In this document: positions 25,712 through 36,025 of the stretch, in pieces
Numbering within the stretch: the first letter of the stretch is position 1
Layout: each line of letters opens with the position of its first letter
NCBI GenBank assembly: GCA_963973455.1
Contig: CAXAZF010000012.1
Coordinates: 1-63,022 of the forward strand
From: Marixanthomonas sp002364245
Lineage (GTDB): Bacteria; Bacteroidota; Bacteroidia; Flavobacteriales; Flavobacteriaceae
Length of the DNA stretch: 63,022 nt
Direction of reading: 5' to 3'
Made by a program: the position numbers and the translations under genes
The notes under the pieces: generated by a model
The model's input: only the letters and a program-made list of their open reading frames with translations
The model's database searches: none
What the model was told of the DNA's origin: nothing

Positions 25712-27808
25712 ATGGCAATATTAAACAGTATTAGAAAAAGAGGAATCTTCCTTATTTTAATTATAGCATTAGCACTTTTTGCTTTTATTTTAAGTGATGT
25801 CCTTGCAAAAGGATCGGGGGTTGGTAAAGACCAAGACACCGTGGCAATTGTAAATGGAAACGAGATTACTCGTCAAGACTTTATGCAGCAAGTAGAAGTT
25901 GCCCAGCGTAACCTTGGGCCAAATGCAACTACCGCACAAGCTATGAATATGGTTTGGGAGCGTGAATTGCGCAACACTTTGCTTACCGAGCAATATGAAG
26001 AACTAGGTCTTACGGTTCAAAAAGAACAATTAAATGATGCTATGCGCACTTCATTGGCTACTAACCAGCAATTCCAGAATGAATTGGGTGAATACGATGA
26101 AGCTTTGGTTCAGCAATATGTAGCTAGTATCAAAGGAAATCCGCAATTATATGGTCAATGGCAAGATTATATAGAAAACATTAAAGAGGCGGCGCTTCAA
26201 AATATGTATATGAACCTTGTAAAAGGTGGATTAACATCTACACTGGCCGAGGGGAAACAACAGTACCATTTTGAAAATGATAAAATAAACTTGCAGTATG
26301 CTTATGTGCCTTACACTAAGATTGCCGATGAAGATGTTTCTGTTTCAGATGAAGAAATAAAACAATACATCAACGAACACAAAAGTGAATACGAAGTGGA
26401 TAAGCAAATAGACATTCAATATGTGTCTATTTCCGAGGTAGCTTCAGATAAAGATATAGAAGAAGCTACTGCAAGTGTAGCAGCCTTGTTAGATGATCGT
26501 GAAGAATATGAAGAAACGGTTACTGGTTTCAGAAATACAACTGACAATGCAAGATTTGTAAATGAAAATTCAGACCAAGGATATGCAGACCGTTGGTATT
26601 TCAAAAAAGACTTGCCAGAACCATTGGCAGATACCATCCCGTCTATGAACGAAGGTGATATTTATGGTCCCTATAAAGTAGAAAATACATTGAACCTAAG
26701 TAAGGTTGTTGCAGTTGAGCAGTTGCCAGATTCTGTAAAATCAAGACACATTTTAATCCGTTTTGCTGGTTTGCAAACAGCACCGCAAGATGTTACGCGA
26801 ACTAAAGAAGCAGCTGAAAAATTAGCCGATAGTCTTTCTTCAGTAATTAATAAAGATAAAAGTAAATTTGAAGCGTTAGCTTCAGAGTTTTCAGAAGACA
26901 ATTCAAACAAAGACAAGGGTGGTGACTTAGGTTACGTAGGTCCTGGTAGAATGGTGCCTGCGTTTAACGATTTCATTTTTGATAACAAAGAAGGGACTGT
27001 TGGTGTGGTGGAAACTAACTTCGGTTTTCATGTTGCACAAGTATTGGAGCAGAAAAATAAACAACGAGCTGTGAAAATTGCTACTGTAACAAAAAATATA
27101 GAACCTTCAGAAACTACTATCAACAATACGTTCTCTAAAGCAACAAATTTTGAAGTTGCGGCTAAAGATGGTGATTTTTCCGAAGTAGCGAAACAACAAG
27201 ATCTAACCGTACGCCCGGTTAATAAAATTGGAGAGTTGGACGCTAACATTCCAGGTGTTGGTAACAACCGCGCTATTATTACTTGGGGCTTTGGAGAAGA
27301 AACCGAAGTTGGCGATGTAAAGCGTTTCAATGTTCCTGGCGGATATGTAATTGCACAATTAACACGTAAAAGTCCAGAAGGATTAATGAGCGTTTCGGAA
27401 GCTTCAGCGAAAGTTACACCAATATTACGTAATAAAAAGAAAGCTGAAAAAATTAGAGCTTCTATTTCTGGTTCAACCGTTCAAGACGTAGCTAATAGTC
27501 AAAACGTACAGGTACAAACTGCTACGGCTGTAACAATGGCAAACCCAACAATTCCGGGTGCTGGCAGTGAGCCAAAAGTTGTTGGTGCAGCATTTGGTGA
27601 AAAAGCAGGAGAAACCACTGGACTAATTGATGGTAAAACAGGCGTATTTAAAGTGCGTGTATTGGCTGTGAATAAAGCGCCAGAACTTGATAACTACGCA
27701 AGTTATGTAAATCAGTTAAATGCAGGTACAAATGCTGTTAACAATCAATTGTACCAAGCTTTAAAGAAAAAAGCAGACATTGAAGATAACCGTGCTAATT
27801 TCTATTAA
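25712..27808 (+). CDS. PpiD-like peptidyl-prolyl isomerase
   Basis: 698 residues: a membrane anchor near the N terminus (GIFLILIIALALFAFILSDVLA, about 11-32), an N-terminal SurA_N/PpiD chaperone region (about 45-230), and a parvulin rotamase domain (about 343-445; SRHILIRFAG, GGDLGYVGPGRMVPAFNDF, NFGFHVAQVLE). This is the usual PpiD/SurA-like layout for a periplasmic folding helper of outer-membrane proteins. It is separated from the CBS gene by 152 bases, so it may have its own promoter. A strong terminator follows. Confidence 0.92.
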   Translation: MAILNSIRKRGIFLILIIALALFAFILSDVLAKGSGVGKDQDTVAIVNGNEITRQDFMQQVEVAQRNLGPNATTAQAMNMVWERELRNTLLTEQYEELGLTVQKEQLNDAMRTSLATNQQFQNELGEYDEALVQQYVASIKGNPQLYGQWQDYIENIKEAALQNMYMNLVKGGLTSTLAEGKQQYHFENDKINLQYAYVPYTKIADEDVSVSDEEIKQYINEHKSEYEVDKQIDIQYVSISEVASDKDIEEATASVAALLDDREEYEETVTGFRNTTDNARFVNENSDQGYADRWYFKKDLPEPLADTIPSMNEGDIYGPYKVENTLNLSKVVAVEQLPDSVKSRHILIRFAGLQTAPQDVTRTKEAAEKLADSLSSVINKDKSKFEALASEFSEDNSNKDKGGDLGYVGPGRMVPAFNDFIFDNKEGTVGVVETNFGFHVAQVLEQKNKQRAVKIATVTKNIEPSETTINNTFSKATNFEVAAKDGDFSEVAKQQDLTVRPVNKIGELDANIPGVGNNRAIITWGFGEETEVGDVKRFNVPGGYVIAQLTRKSPEGLMSVSEASAKVTPILRNKKKAEKIRASISGSTVQDVANSQNVQVQTATAVTMANPTIPGAGSEPKVVGAAFGEKAGETTGLIDGKTGVFKVRVLAVNKAPELDNYASYVNQLNAGTNAVNNQLYQALKKKADIEDNRANFY

Positions 27809-27830
27809 TAAAAAGTTAGTTTAAAATACT

Positions 27831-27864
27831 AAAAAGCCTTCTTGTTTTCGAGAAGGCTTTTTTT
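27831..27864 (+). terminator. Bidirectional terminator between ppiD-like and GHMP kinase genes
   Basis: AAAAGCCTTCT / AGAAGGCTTTT stem with an 8-base loop and T run, 22 bases after the ppiD-like stop. Flanking A and T runs on both sides let it also serve the convergent GHMP kinase gene, whose stop codon overlaps its right edge. Confidence 0.92.
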
Positions 27865-28768
27865 ATAGTATCATATCTTCAAAAGGAATAATAGTAGAGT
27901 ATTCTTTTCTTCGGAAATATTCTTTACTGGCTTCATCGCCAGTTGCCAAAACAAAATCACCACCCCAAGCACCGAGGCTTTTTACTGTTCCTTTAAAGTT
28001 GGGGAATAATTTTTCTTTTATAGGTTTGATTTTTAAAATTTCTGAAATTGTTTTTTCGTGACTACTCATCACGTTTTCAAAATCCCGAAGCGTATAGCAT
28101 AGCAGAAGTTTTTTCCCAAAATCTGAAATTTTTTCAATGTCTTTTAGAGAAACGTTGTTTTTCCTATACTGGGCAATGCCCTCTTTGCTATCCTGCTTCT
28201 TATTAAGATGCACAAAAAATAATTTTTCGGTAAAATCCCATGGAAGATGTGCTTTTTTAATAATAGGTTTGCCTTCTGTTACTTGATAGAAAAAAGGTGA
28301 GTTTGTTTGGGCTGCTGCAATATCATAGCCGCTGCCGCCAAAACTCTTATACAATAGCTTAAAAGCATCTACCCGTGCCCATTGTGCAATATTGTTAATA
28401 AGTGTCGAGGAGGATCCTAAACCCCACTCACGGGGGAAGGTCATTTGGGTAAAAGCGTTTTCTCCTGTTGTATTGGCAAGAAATTCTTGGTTAAGATTTT
28501 TTGCTTCCCGTAAAATGGTTTGTAATGTATTAGCTATTAAAGTTTTGTTGGTTTCTAATATTTCGAAAGTGCTCAAAGAAAATGAAACACTAAACCAGCA
28601 TTGATTGTTAGCATCAAAGCTTTTCCATAGCAATTTACCTGTCGAGGAGGTTTCAACCGTTAGAGATTGTCCGTGTTTTGTAGGTATCGCCAAGGCGGTT
28701 GCTCCGTCCAGCACTACATATTCGCCGGTTAGTAAAAGTTTTCCGTTGCTGTAAAATGATTTTTTCAA
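27863..28768 (-). CDS. GYDIA-family GHMP kinase
   Basis: 301 residues of the GHMP (galacto-, homoserine, mevalonate, phosphomevalonate) kinase superfamily. The N-terminal GKLLLTGEYVVLDGATALAIP resembles mevalonate/phosphomevalonate kinases. The ATP loop is PREWGLGSSSTLI (about 111-123), and the eponymous GSGYDIAAAQ motif (about 142-151) marks the Bacteroidota family. It starts 2 bases after the HMG-CoA reductase stop, so a mevalonate-pathway kinase role for isoprenoid synthesis is likely. Which phosphorylation step it performs cannot be decided here. Confidence 0.9.
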   Translation of the reverse strand: MKKSFYSNGKLLLTGEYVVLDGATALAIPTKHGQSLTVETSSTGKLLWKSFDANNQCWFSVSFSLSTFEILETNKTLIANTLQTILREAKNLNQEFLANTTGENAFTQMTFPREWGLGSSSTLINNIAQWARVDAFKLLYKSFGGSGYDIAAAQTNSPFFYQVTEGKPIIKKAHLPWDFTEKLFFVHLNKKQDSKEGIAQYRKNNVSLKDIEKISDFGKKLLLCYTLRDFENVMSSHEKTISEILKIKPIKEKLFPNFKGTVKSLGAWGGDFVLATGDEASKEYFRRKEYSTIIPFEDMIL

Positions 28769-28769
28769 A

Positions 28770-30083
28770 TTAAGATCGTAATTGTTCTACATACTCAATA
28801 ACAGCGCTATGTGAAACCGTGTTGTCATTAAAATGAGAAATAGCTTTTTTCTTTTCAGTTTCCGAAGCATCTACTTGATTTAAAATATTCATCAAATGCA
28901 TTTTCATATGCCCTTTTTGAATACCAGTGGTTACTAACGAACGAATGGCAGCAAAGTTCTGTGCCAGACCGGCTACTGCGACTAACTCCATCAGTTCTTT
29001 GGCGTTAGGTTTTTGTAGTAGTTCAAAAGCAAATTTTGTAAGCGGATGTAAGGATGTAAGCCCGCCGACAGTTCCCAGTGCTAAGGGTATTTCTATAGAA
29101 AACGTAAAAGCATCATCTTCAATTTTGGCGTTCGTTAGGCTCGTGTATTTGCCTTTTTTAGAAGCATAAGCATGTATTCCTGCTTCTACAGCTCTAAAGT
29201 CGTTGCCAGTAGCTAATACTACGGCATCAATCCCGTTCATAATCCCTTTGTTATGGGTAACGGCTCGGCGAGGTTCGGTTTTAGCAATTTGGATGGCGCG
29301 GACAAACTTTTGAGCAAAAGCTAACCCTGAAATATCTTCTTGTTTTAAATCTACTATGTTACAGTTTACTTCGGCTTGCACCAAGCATTCTGGTACGTAA
29401 TTAGAAAGAATGCTCATTACCACTTCTGGAAAGGTGTTGGCTGTTTTAAAAGGTTGAAACGAATCTGCTTCGGCTTCAAAAGTTTTTGCGATTTGCTCTA
29501 AACAACTGTTTATGAAATTAGCACCCATGGCATCCAATGTTTCAAAGGTGCAGTGCAATTGGTAATAACCGTTTAGCGTTTCATTTTTTGAGATAAGTTC
29601 GATATCTAATAAGCCACCACCGCGTTTTTTCATATTCTTCTCAATAGTGGAGACGCTTTCAATCAATTTCAGTTTTATTTCAGAAAAGAAAGAAATGATA
29701 TCCTGCTTGTTTCCGAAGTAATCTAAATGTACTTGTCCATTTTTTTGGGTGGAAATAACTTTAGCCTTAAATCCGCCACGTTTTAACCAAAACTTTGCGG
29801 CATTGCTGGCTGCTGCAACAACCGAACTTTCTTCAATCACCATCGGCAGTGCGAAGAGTTTACCATTAATTAAAAAGTTAGGTGCCACACCAAATGGCAA
29901 ATAATAATTACTTAATGTGTTTTCAATAAAATCGTCGTGTAGTTTTTGCAGTTTAAGGTCGTCATTCCAATACCTTTTTAAGGTTTTTACTGCCTCAGCG
30001 TTGTTGTTGAGATAGGTTTTTGCCAACCACTCTATTTTGTCTTCTTTCGTTTTTTTTGAAAATCCGGTAACGGGCTTCGCCAT
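28770..30083 (-). CDS. mvaA: Class II hydroxymethylglutaryl-CoA reductase
   Basis: 437 residues. It interconverts HMG-CoA and mevalonate. Class II features: ENTLSNYYLPFGVAPNFLING (catalytic Glu region, about 50-70), ALPMVIEESSVVAAASNAA, THNKGIMNGIDAVVLATGNDFRAVEAG (catalytic Lys and Asp), and the C-terminal KGHMKMHL segment with the catalytic His. Together with the adjoining GHMP kinase it points to the mevalonate route to isoprenoids, usual in Flavobacteriia. It is the first gene of the pair; 144 bases separate it from the divergent DPP-IV gene. Confidence 0.95.
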   Translation of the reverse strand: MAKPVTGFSKKTKEDKIEWLAKTYLNNNAEAVKTLKRYWNDDLKLQKLHDDFIENTLSNYYLPFGVAPNFLINGKLFALPMVIEESSVVAAASNAAKFWLKRGGFKAKVISTQKNGQVHLDYFGNKQDIISFFSEIKLKLIESVSTIEKNMKKRGGGLLDIELISKNETLNGYYQLHCTFETLDAMGANFINSCLEQIAKTFEAEADSFQPFKTANTFPEVVMSILSNYVPECLVQAEVNCNIVDLKQEDISGLAFAQKFVRAIQIAKTEPRRAVTHNKGIMNGIDAVVLATGNDFRAVEAGIHAYASKKGKYTSLTNAKIEDDAFTFSIEIPLALGTVGGLTSLHPLTKFAFELLQKPNAKELMELVAVAGLAQNFAAIRSLVTTGIQKGHMKMHLMNILNQVDASETEKKKAISHFNDNTVSHSAVIEYVEQLRS

Positions 30084-30227
30084 ATTTGTGAATATTGAAT
30101 TACAAATATACTATTTATAGCATTGTTGAAAAGAGCAAAGTTGCCAACAATAGACCGTATTTAACAGAAAAAAGCACCTTAATTTCACGAAATTTTAGTA
30201 ACATTGGCGTAATAAAATTTTAACAGT

Positions 30228-32399
30228 TTGAAAAAAACAGCTTACACCTCATTATTACTGCTTTTTCTTACAGCAGTTTCAACCCTTACAGCACAACAGA
30301 AAAATATAACTTTAGAAGACATTTGGGGCGGCCAATTTAGGGCCGAATATCTTGATGTTTTGCGCTCTTTAGATAACGGGAAAGAGTATTCGGTTTTAAA
30401 CAGAAGCCGAAATGGTTCTACTGTTGATGTATATGATTACAAAAGTGGAAAAAAGGTTCGCACCTTGGTAAATTCAAATAGTCTGCCGGAGGTTGATCAA
30501 ATAATATCATATGAGTTTAGTGACGATGAAAGTAAATTATTATTGGCTACAAGGCTGAAGCAAATTTACCGTCGCTCTTCATTAGGGACGTACTATGTAT
30601 ATGATATCGATTCTAAAAAATTGACATTGGTTTCAGAAGATCAAATTCAGGAACCAACTTTTACAAAAGATGGTAGTAAAATTGCCTACGGAAAAGACAA
30701 TAATTTATTTATTAAAAACTTAAAAAGCGGTGAAACGCTTCAAATTACTTCCGACGGAGAAAAGAACAGTATTATAAACGGTATTACCGACTGGGTGTAC
30801 GAAGAAGAATTTGCTTTTGTCCGCGCCTTTGACTGGAACAAAACCGGAAATAAATTGGCTTACATAAAGTTTGATGAAACCAAAGTGCCACGTTTTTCTA
30901 TGGATGTATATGGTAAAGATCTTTACCCAACTCAAGATGTCTTTAAATATCCAAAAGCAGGAGAGCCAAACGCGAAAGTTTCGCTTCATATCTACAATCT
31001 TAAAACTGGGGAAACAAATAAAATCAATCTGGACAACTTCAATAGTTATTACATACCACGTATTAAATGGACACAGGAAGATAATGTGTTAAGTGCTCAG
31101 CTAACAAATCGTCATCAAAACACTGTTGATCTGGTTTTTGTAAATGCGACAAACAACACGTCAAAACTGGTTTTACAGGAAAAAGATGATGCGTATGTGG
31201 ATATAACGGATAACCTTACTTTTTTAAACGACAACAGTTTTATCTGGACCAGTGAAAAGAGCGGATGGAACCAAATCTACCATTATGATAAAACAGGAAA
31301 ATTAATAAATCAAATAACCGATGGTGATTGGGAAGTAACCAACTACTACGGTTTTGATCAAAATACAGGCCGTATTTATTATCAAAGTACTGAGAACGGA
31401 AGCATTAACCGCGATGTGTATTCCATATTGCGTTCTGGTAAAAATAAAGTACGCTTAAGTGACAAAACCGGAACCAATAGTGCCGCTTTTAGTGCAGACT
31501 ACACCTACTTTATCAATACATTTCACGACACAGAAACGCCTTACTTGTTTACATTAAATAAAGCTAAAGATGGTAAGTTAATACGAGTAATTCAAGATAA
31601 TCAAGCGCTGAAAAACAAGGTGGATAATTATGTTCTTTCTGAAAAAGAGTTCGCTACCATTTCAGTAAATGGGAACGATTTAAATATGTACACCATTAAG
31701 CCAAAGGACTTTGATCCAAACAAGCAATACCCATTGTTTATGTATCAATATTCAGGTCCTGGTTCTCAAAACGTTTCAAATTCTTGGAACAGTGCCAACG
31801 ATTATTGGCACCAAATGTTAGCGCAACAAGGCTATGTTATTGTGTGTATAGATGGTCGTGGTACAGGTCTAAAAGGGCGCGATTTCAAAAAGGTGACTCA
31901 AAAAGAATTAGGAAAATATGAAGTAGAAGATCAAATAGCAGCGGCGCAAAAATTAAGTGCATTGCCATACATTGATGCTTCCAGAACTGGAATTTGGGGT
32001 TGGAGCTATGGAGGGTTTATGAGCTCTAACTGTCTTTTCCAAGGGGCTGATACTTTTGAGATGGCCATTGCTGTAGCACCGGTAAGCAGTTGGCGCTTTT
32101 ACGACACTATTTATACAGAGCGGTATATGACAACGCCTCAAGAAAATGCTTCAGGATATGATGAAAATTCACCTATTTCACACGTAGAAAAATTAGAAGG
32201 TGATTATTTATTAGTGCACGGAAGTGCTGATGACAACGTGCATGTTCAAAACACCACGCAGCTTATTGAAGCTTTGGTGCAGGCAAACAAACAATTTGAT
32301 TGGGCTATTTACCCAGATAAAAACCACGGTATTTATGGTGGGAATACTCGTTTGCACCTTTATACCAAAATGACCAATTTTATTAAAGAAAATTTATAA
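30228..32399 (+). CDS. S9-family dipeptidyl peptidase (DPP-IV-like)
   Basis: 723 residues starting at a TTG (30228); no ATG is available that keeps the signal peptide (KKTAYTSLLLLFLTAVSTLTAQ). An N-terminal beta-propeller (about 40-480) is followed by the alpha/beta hydrolase domain with catalytic Ser in WGWSYGG (S593), Asp in GSADDNVH (D668/D669) and His in DKNHGIYGG (H700). The EE pair in DWVYEEEFAF matches the DPP-IV N-terminus-binding glutamates. It removes X-Pro or X-Ala dipeptides in the periplasm. The two POT transporters directly downstream would import the products. Confidence 0.92.
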   Translation: MKKTAYTSLLLLFLTAVSTLTAQQKNITLEDIWGGQFRAEYLDVLRSLDNGKEYSVLNRSRNGSTVDVYDYKSGKKVRTLVNSNSLPEVDQIISYEFSDDESKLLLATRLKQIYRRSSLGTYYVYDIDSKKLTLVSEDQIQEPTFTKDGSKIAYGKDNNLFIKNLKSGETLQITSDGEKNSIINGITDWVYEEEFAFVRAFDWNKTGNKLAYIKFDETKVPRFSMDVYGKDLYPTQDVFKYPKAGEPNAKVSLHIYNLKTGETNKINLDNFNSYYIPRIKWTQEDNVLSAQLTNRHQNTVDLVFVNATNNTSKLVLQEKDDAYVDITDNLTFLNDNSFIWTSEKSGWNQIYHYDKTGKLINQITDGDWEVTNYYGFDQNTGRIYYQSTENGSINRDVYSILRSGKNKVRLSDKTGTNSAAFSADYTYFINTFHDTETPYLFTLNKAKDGKLIRVIQDNQALKNKVDNYVLSEKEFATISVNGNDLNMYTIKPKDFDPNKQYPLFMYQYSGPGSQNVSNSWNSANDYWHQMLAQQGYVIVCIDGRGTGLKGRDFKKVTQKELGKYEVEDQIAAAQKLSALPYIDASRTGIWGWSYGGFMSSNCLFQGADTFEMAIAVAPVSSWRFYDTIYTERYMTTPQENASGYDENSPISHVEKLEGDYLLVHGSADDNVHVQNTTQLIEALVQANKQFDWAIYPDKNHGIYGGNTRLHLYTKMTNFIKENL

Positions 32400-32428
32400 C
32401 AAAATAACTTAACTAATCCTTTAAGATC

Positions 32429-33835
32429 ATGGCAGAAAATACAATGCAGTATAAAAAACAGAAAGAATTATTTGGCCATCCTGTAGGGCTGTACATTCTA
32501 TTTTTCACTGAGATGTGGGAGCGTTTTTCCTACTACGGAATGCGAGCTATATTAGTACTTTATTTAGTAGCTGAAACCGTAAGTGATAACGCAGGTTTAG
32601 GATGGACTAATAATGAAGCTTTAGAACTTTATGGTTGGTATACCATGTTTGTATATGTAGCTTCCATACCCGGAGGTTGGATAGCCGATAAATTTTTAGG
32701 ACAGAAAAAATCTGTTTTATATGGTGGAATTCTATTAGTGGCTGGTCACAGTATTCTGGCTGTTGAAGAAATGTGGGCTTTTTACACAGGTCTAGGTCTT
32801 ATTGTAGCTGGTGTAGGTATGTTAAAACCTAACATTTCAACCATGGTAGGTGGTCTGTACAAGAAAGGAGATATTAGGAGAGATAAAGGATTTACCATTT
32901 TCTATATTGGTATAAATGTGGGAGCATTTCTTTCCAGTTTAATAGTAGGTTATGTAGGTGAAGTATATGGCTGGCATTATGGATTTGGATTAGCAGGTAT
33001 TGGTATGGCATTAGGTCTTTTACAATATGTGTTAGGTCAGAAACACTTAAAATACGTTGGTAACAATACCAACACTTCAGAAAATGAAGAAGAAAAGGCA
33101 GCGATGAAACGCGATTTAAACAAAGAAGAAAAAGATCGGGTTGTTGTATTATTTATTTCCTTTTTAATGGTAATTGTTTTCTGGGGTGCTTTTGAGCAAG
33201 CTGGAGGATTAATGAACATATATGCTTCTGAAAAAACAAATAGAATGCTCATGGGCTGGGAAGTTCCTGCCTCTTGGTTTCAGTCGCTTAATGCTATGTT
33301 CATTATTATTTTTGGTACACTTGTAGCTGGATATTGGGCAAAACGAAAATTAAAAGGAAAAGTATCAACATCTCTTTTCAAGATGTGTATTGGTCTTATA
33401 ATTATGGGTGCCGGTTTCTTTTTTATGACAGGTGCATCAGCTCAGTATAATATAGATGGTTCTTCAGCAATGTACTGGTTGGTAGCAGCCTATTTGTTCC
33501 ATACTATCGGGGAACTATGTCTTTCGCCAGTGGCACTTTCTTATATAACTAAATTGGCACCACTTAAATATGCTTCGTTAATGATGGGTGTATATTTTGC
33601 AATGACAGGCCTTGGTAATAAAGTAGCTGGACTATTAGGTGAATCGGCTTCAAATCTTGGTGAATATACTGTATTTACAGGGATTGCAATTTTCTGTGTA
33701 GCTTTTGGAGTGTTGGTTTTAGTTTTCAGAAAGAAATTGGAAAAGCTGACTCATGGTGCCGAGGACAACGAACGGGAAATGTTAGAGCAAGAGAATTACG
33801 AATTAGCTGATGAAGATATCAATAAACCTTTATAA
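32429..33835 (+). CDS. POT-family peptide transporter
   Basis: 468-residue proton-coupled oligopeptide transporter (MFS). The POT signature EMWERFSYYGMRA (about 30-42) with the ExxERFxYY motif is near the N terminus, and FTIFYIGINVGAFLSSL and HTIGELCLSPVALSYITKLAP are further family motifs. About 12-14 membrane helices are expected. It lies 29 bases after the DPP-IV gene and 18 before a second POT gene, forming a peptide-utilisation unit. Typical length. Confidence 0.93.
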   Translation: MAENTMQYKKQKELFGHPVGLYILFFTEMWERFSYYGMRAILVLYLVAETVSDNAGLGWTNNEALELYGWYTMFVYVASIPGGWIADKFLGQKKSVLYGGILLVAGHSILAVEEMWAFYTGLGLIVAGVGMLKPNISTMVGGLYKKGDIRRDKGFTIFYIGINVGAFLSSLIVGYVGEVYGWHYGFGLAGIGMALGLLQYVLGQKHLKYVGNNTNTSENEEEKAAMKRDLNKEEKDRVVVLFISFLMVIVFWGAFEQAGGLMNIYASEKTNRMLMGWEVPASWFQSLNAMFIIIFGTLVAGYWAKRKLKGKVSTSLFKMCIGLIIMGAGFFFMTGASAQYNIDGSSAMYWLVAAYLFHTIGELCLSPVALSYITKLAPLKYASLMMGVYFAMTGLGNKVAGLLGESASNLGEYTVFTGIAIFCVAFGVLVLVFRKKLEKLTHGAEDNEREMLEQENYELADEDINKPL

Positions 33836-33853
33836 TTTAATGCTATCCATCTT

Positions 33854-35941
33854 ATGAACACCGATATTCAAAATCTGTTTAAGGATAAGGTAATGGGCCA
33901 TCCGGCCGGACTATTTGTTCTTTTCTTTACCGAAATGTGGGAACGTTTTTCATTCTACGGAATGCGCGTTCTATTAGTTAACTTTTTAACCATGGCCGCT
34001 ATTGGGTATAATCCCGGTTGGGAATGGACAGCTGCCAATGCAGGAGCCCTTTTTGGTACATATGCAGGTTTACTATACCTAACCCCAATTTTAGGTGGGA
34101 TTATAGCCGATAAACTAACGGGGTATCGTTGGGCAGTAGTTATTGGTGCGTTAATAATGACGCTGGGTCACGCCAGTATGGCATTAGAGACTGAGGCTTC
34201 GTTATATGTTGGTTTGGCTTTATTGGTAATCGGTACTGGTTTCTTTAAACCAAATATCACATCTATCATTTCTGAAATGTATAAGAAAAACCCCGAAAAG
34301 AAAGATGGTGCCTATACCATTTTCTATATGGGTGTAAACGCAGGGGCATTTTTCGGAATGATGCTTTGTGGGTATTTAGCAGAACGTGTAGGCTGGTCTT
34401 GGGGCTTTGGTTTAGCAGGGATATTTATGCTTCTCGGGACGCTACAATTCTGGTTGTCTAAAAACTTATTTGGAAAAATTGGAGCAAAACCTTCTAAAGT
34501 TCATGAAGTTGAACTTCCTCAAAATATAAATGAAAAAAGTACAGAGGGCAATACTGAGGAAGCAGAAGAGAAAGAAAATCCATTCACTATTCTTGATAAG
34601 GTTCTAATTGTAATAACCTCAATAATTGGTCTAGGGTATTTAATAAACGATCCGCTATCAAAAATTGGTAACATAGACCTATTCCCTTACGAAGCTTTTG
34701 GCTTATCCGGACAAATAGTTACGGTATTAATTGGACTATTGCTGTTCTTGGTATTGGTAATTAGGCGTATTTCACGTTATACAAAAATAGTGCGTGACCG
34801 AATGATCGCTTTCGTAATTTTTGCTTTCTTCACCGTCTTTTTCTGGCTTTCTTTTGAGCAAGGAGCATCGTCGCTAATATTATTCGCTAGGGACAATGTA
34901 GACAGGGTGTTGAGTGGTGACGCTGCTATAATTTATAACATAGTAAATATCCTATTAACAGTAGTACCGCTTGCCATTATTACTTATGTGTTGTTTCTGT
35001 TATGGAAAAAGACATTTAAAACCATTCCTGGATCCAATATCGTATTGGCTATTTGCTTTTTGGGTATGTGGGGCTTGGTAGGTTGGATGTTAAACAGAGA
35101 TCTTTCTACTACTGCTTACGATGTATCTTATAAAGCTATTGAGGTTCAAAGCACGGATGAAGATGGTAATAATACAGTAGATTACATTCCTGTTACGGAA
35201 GATACTAACATAGAAACAGGTGTAACCGTGGTAGATCGTGTTACTTCTATTTCAGAACCTAAAGATTTTGAAGTAGGTTCTACTATAAAAATCATTAATA
35301 AAAACAACGAAGGAACTATTTTCGGATACCTTAATGAAGAAAAAGTTGCTTTTGCTAAAGAAAATGCCATTGCCCAAGATAGGGACAGTGGTATAGTAGA
35401 AGCAACTGTAACCGAAATAAAAGACAACCAAGTAGAGATAACCGTATCGTGGTTCAGTATTTTAAACTCGTTCTTTATCATTGCTTTTGCATCCTTTTTC
35501 TCTAAATGGTGGGATAGTAAATACAATCCTTCAGCTGCAGTAAAATATGCTTTAGGGCTTATTATTATGGCAATAGGCTTTGGGCTCTTGGCGTATGGAT
35601 CATATGGAATAACTGCAGGAGTAAAAGTAAGTATGATATGGTTGATTTTCGCTTACCTGTTCCATACCCTTGGAGAACTGTGTTTGTCCCCTGTAGGACT
35701 TTCCTATGTGTCTAAACTTGTCCCGGCAAGGATGATTGCGCTCATGTTTGGTATGTGGTATTTAGCCATTGCTATCGGGAATAAATTGGCTGCCGTAGTT
35801 GGGGGGCAAATTGAAAATATTACAGAGCAATACTCACTATCAACCTTCTTTTTAATATTTACAGTAGTACCAACTGTTGCAGGATTGTTAATTTTAGCGC
35901 TTAACCCAGTGTTAAAACGATTAATGCACGGAGTTAGGTAA
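33854..35941 (+). CDS. POT-family peptide transporter with inserted domain
   Basis: 695 residues, about 200 longer than its neighbour. POT motifs are present (EMWERFSFYGMR, YTIFYMGVNAGAFFGMML, HTLGELCLSPVGLSYVSKL). A charged cytosolic linker occurs at about 215-245. An extra hydrophilic, beta-prone segment of about 110 residues (roughly 415-530, from NRDLSTTAYDV to VEITVSW) lies between late membrane helices. The insert falls where animal PepT proteins carry an extracellular domain, but homology cannot be judged by eye. It follows the first POT gene by 18 bases and is ended by a strong terminator. Confidence 0.9.
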   Translation: MNTDIQNLFKDKVMGHPAGLFVLFFTEMWERFSFYGMRVLLVNFLTMAAIGYNPGWEWTAANAGALFGTYAGLLYLTPILGGIIADKLTGYRWAVVIGALIMTLGHASMALETEASLYVGLALLVIGTGFFKPNITSIISEMYKKNPEKKDGAYTIFYMGVNAGAFFGMMLCGYLAERVGWSWGFGLAGIFMLLGTLQFWLSKNLFGKIGAKPSKVHEVELPQNINEKSTEGNTEEAEEKENPFTILDKVLIVITSIIGLGYLINDPLSKIGNIDLFPYEAFGLSGQIVTVLIGLLLFLVLVIRRISRYTKIVRDRMIAFVIFAFFTVFFWLSFEQGASSLILFARDNVDRVLSGDAAIIYNIVNILLTVVPLAIITYVLFLLWKKTFKTIPGSNIVLAICFLGMWGLVGWMLNRDLSTTAYDVSYKAIEVQSTDEDGNNTVDYIPVTEDTNIETGVTVVDRVTSISEPKDFEVGSTIKIINKNNEGTIFGYLNEEKVAFAKENAIAQDRDSGIVEATVTEIKDNQVEITVSWFSILNSFFIIAFASFFSKWWDSKYNPSAAVKYALGLIIMAIGFGLLAYGSYGITAGVKVSMIWLIFAYLFHTLGELCLSPVGLSYVSKLVPARMIALMFGMWYLAIAIGNKLAAVVGGQIENITEQYSLSTFFLIFTVVPTVAGLLILALNPVLKRLMHGVR

Positions 35942-35961
35942 TTAACACAACAAATTACAAT

Positions 35962-35993
35962 AAAAAACGTTCCCATTGTGTGGAACGTTTTTT
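35962..35993 (+). terminator. Terminator of the peptidase/POT unit
   Basis: AAAAAACGTTCC / GGAACGTTTTTT, a perfect 12-bp stem with an 8-base loop and T run, 20 bases after the second transporter's stop. Confidence 0.93.
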
Positions 35994-36025
35994 GTTGGAT
36001 TACTAACAGAAAAATTGCATTACAT

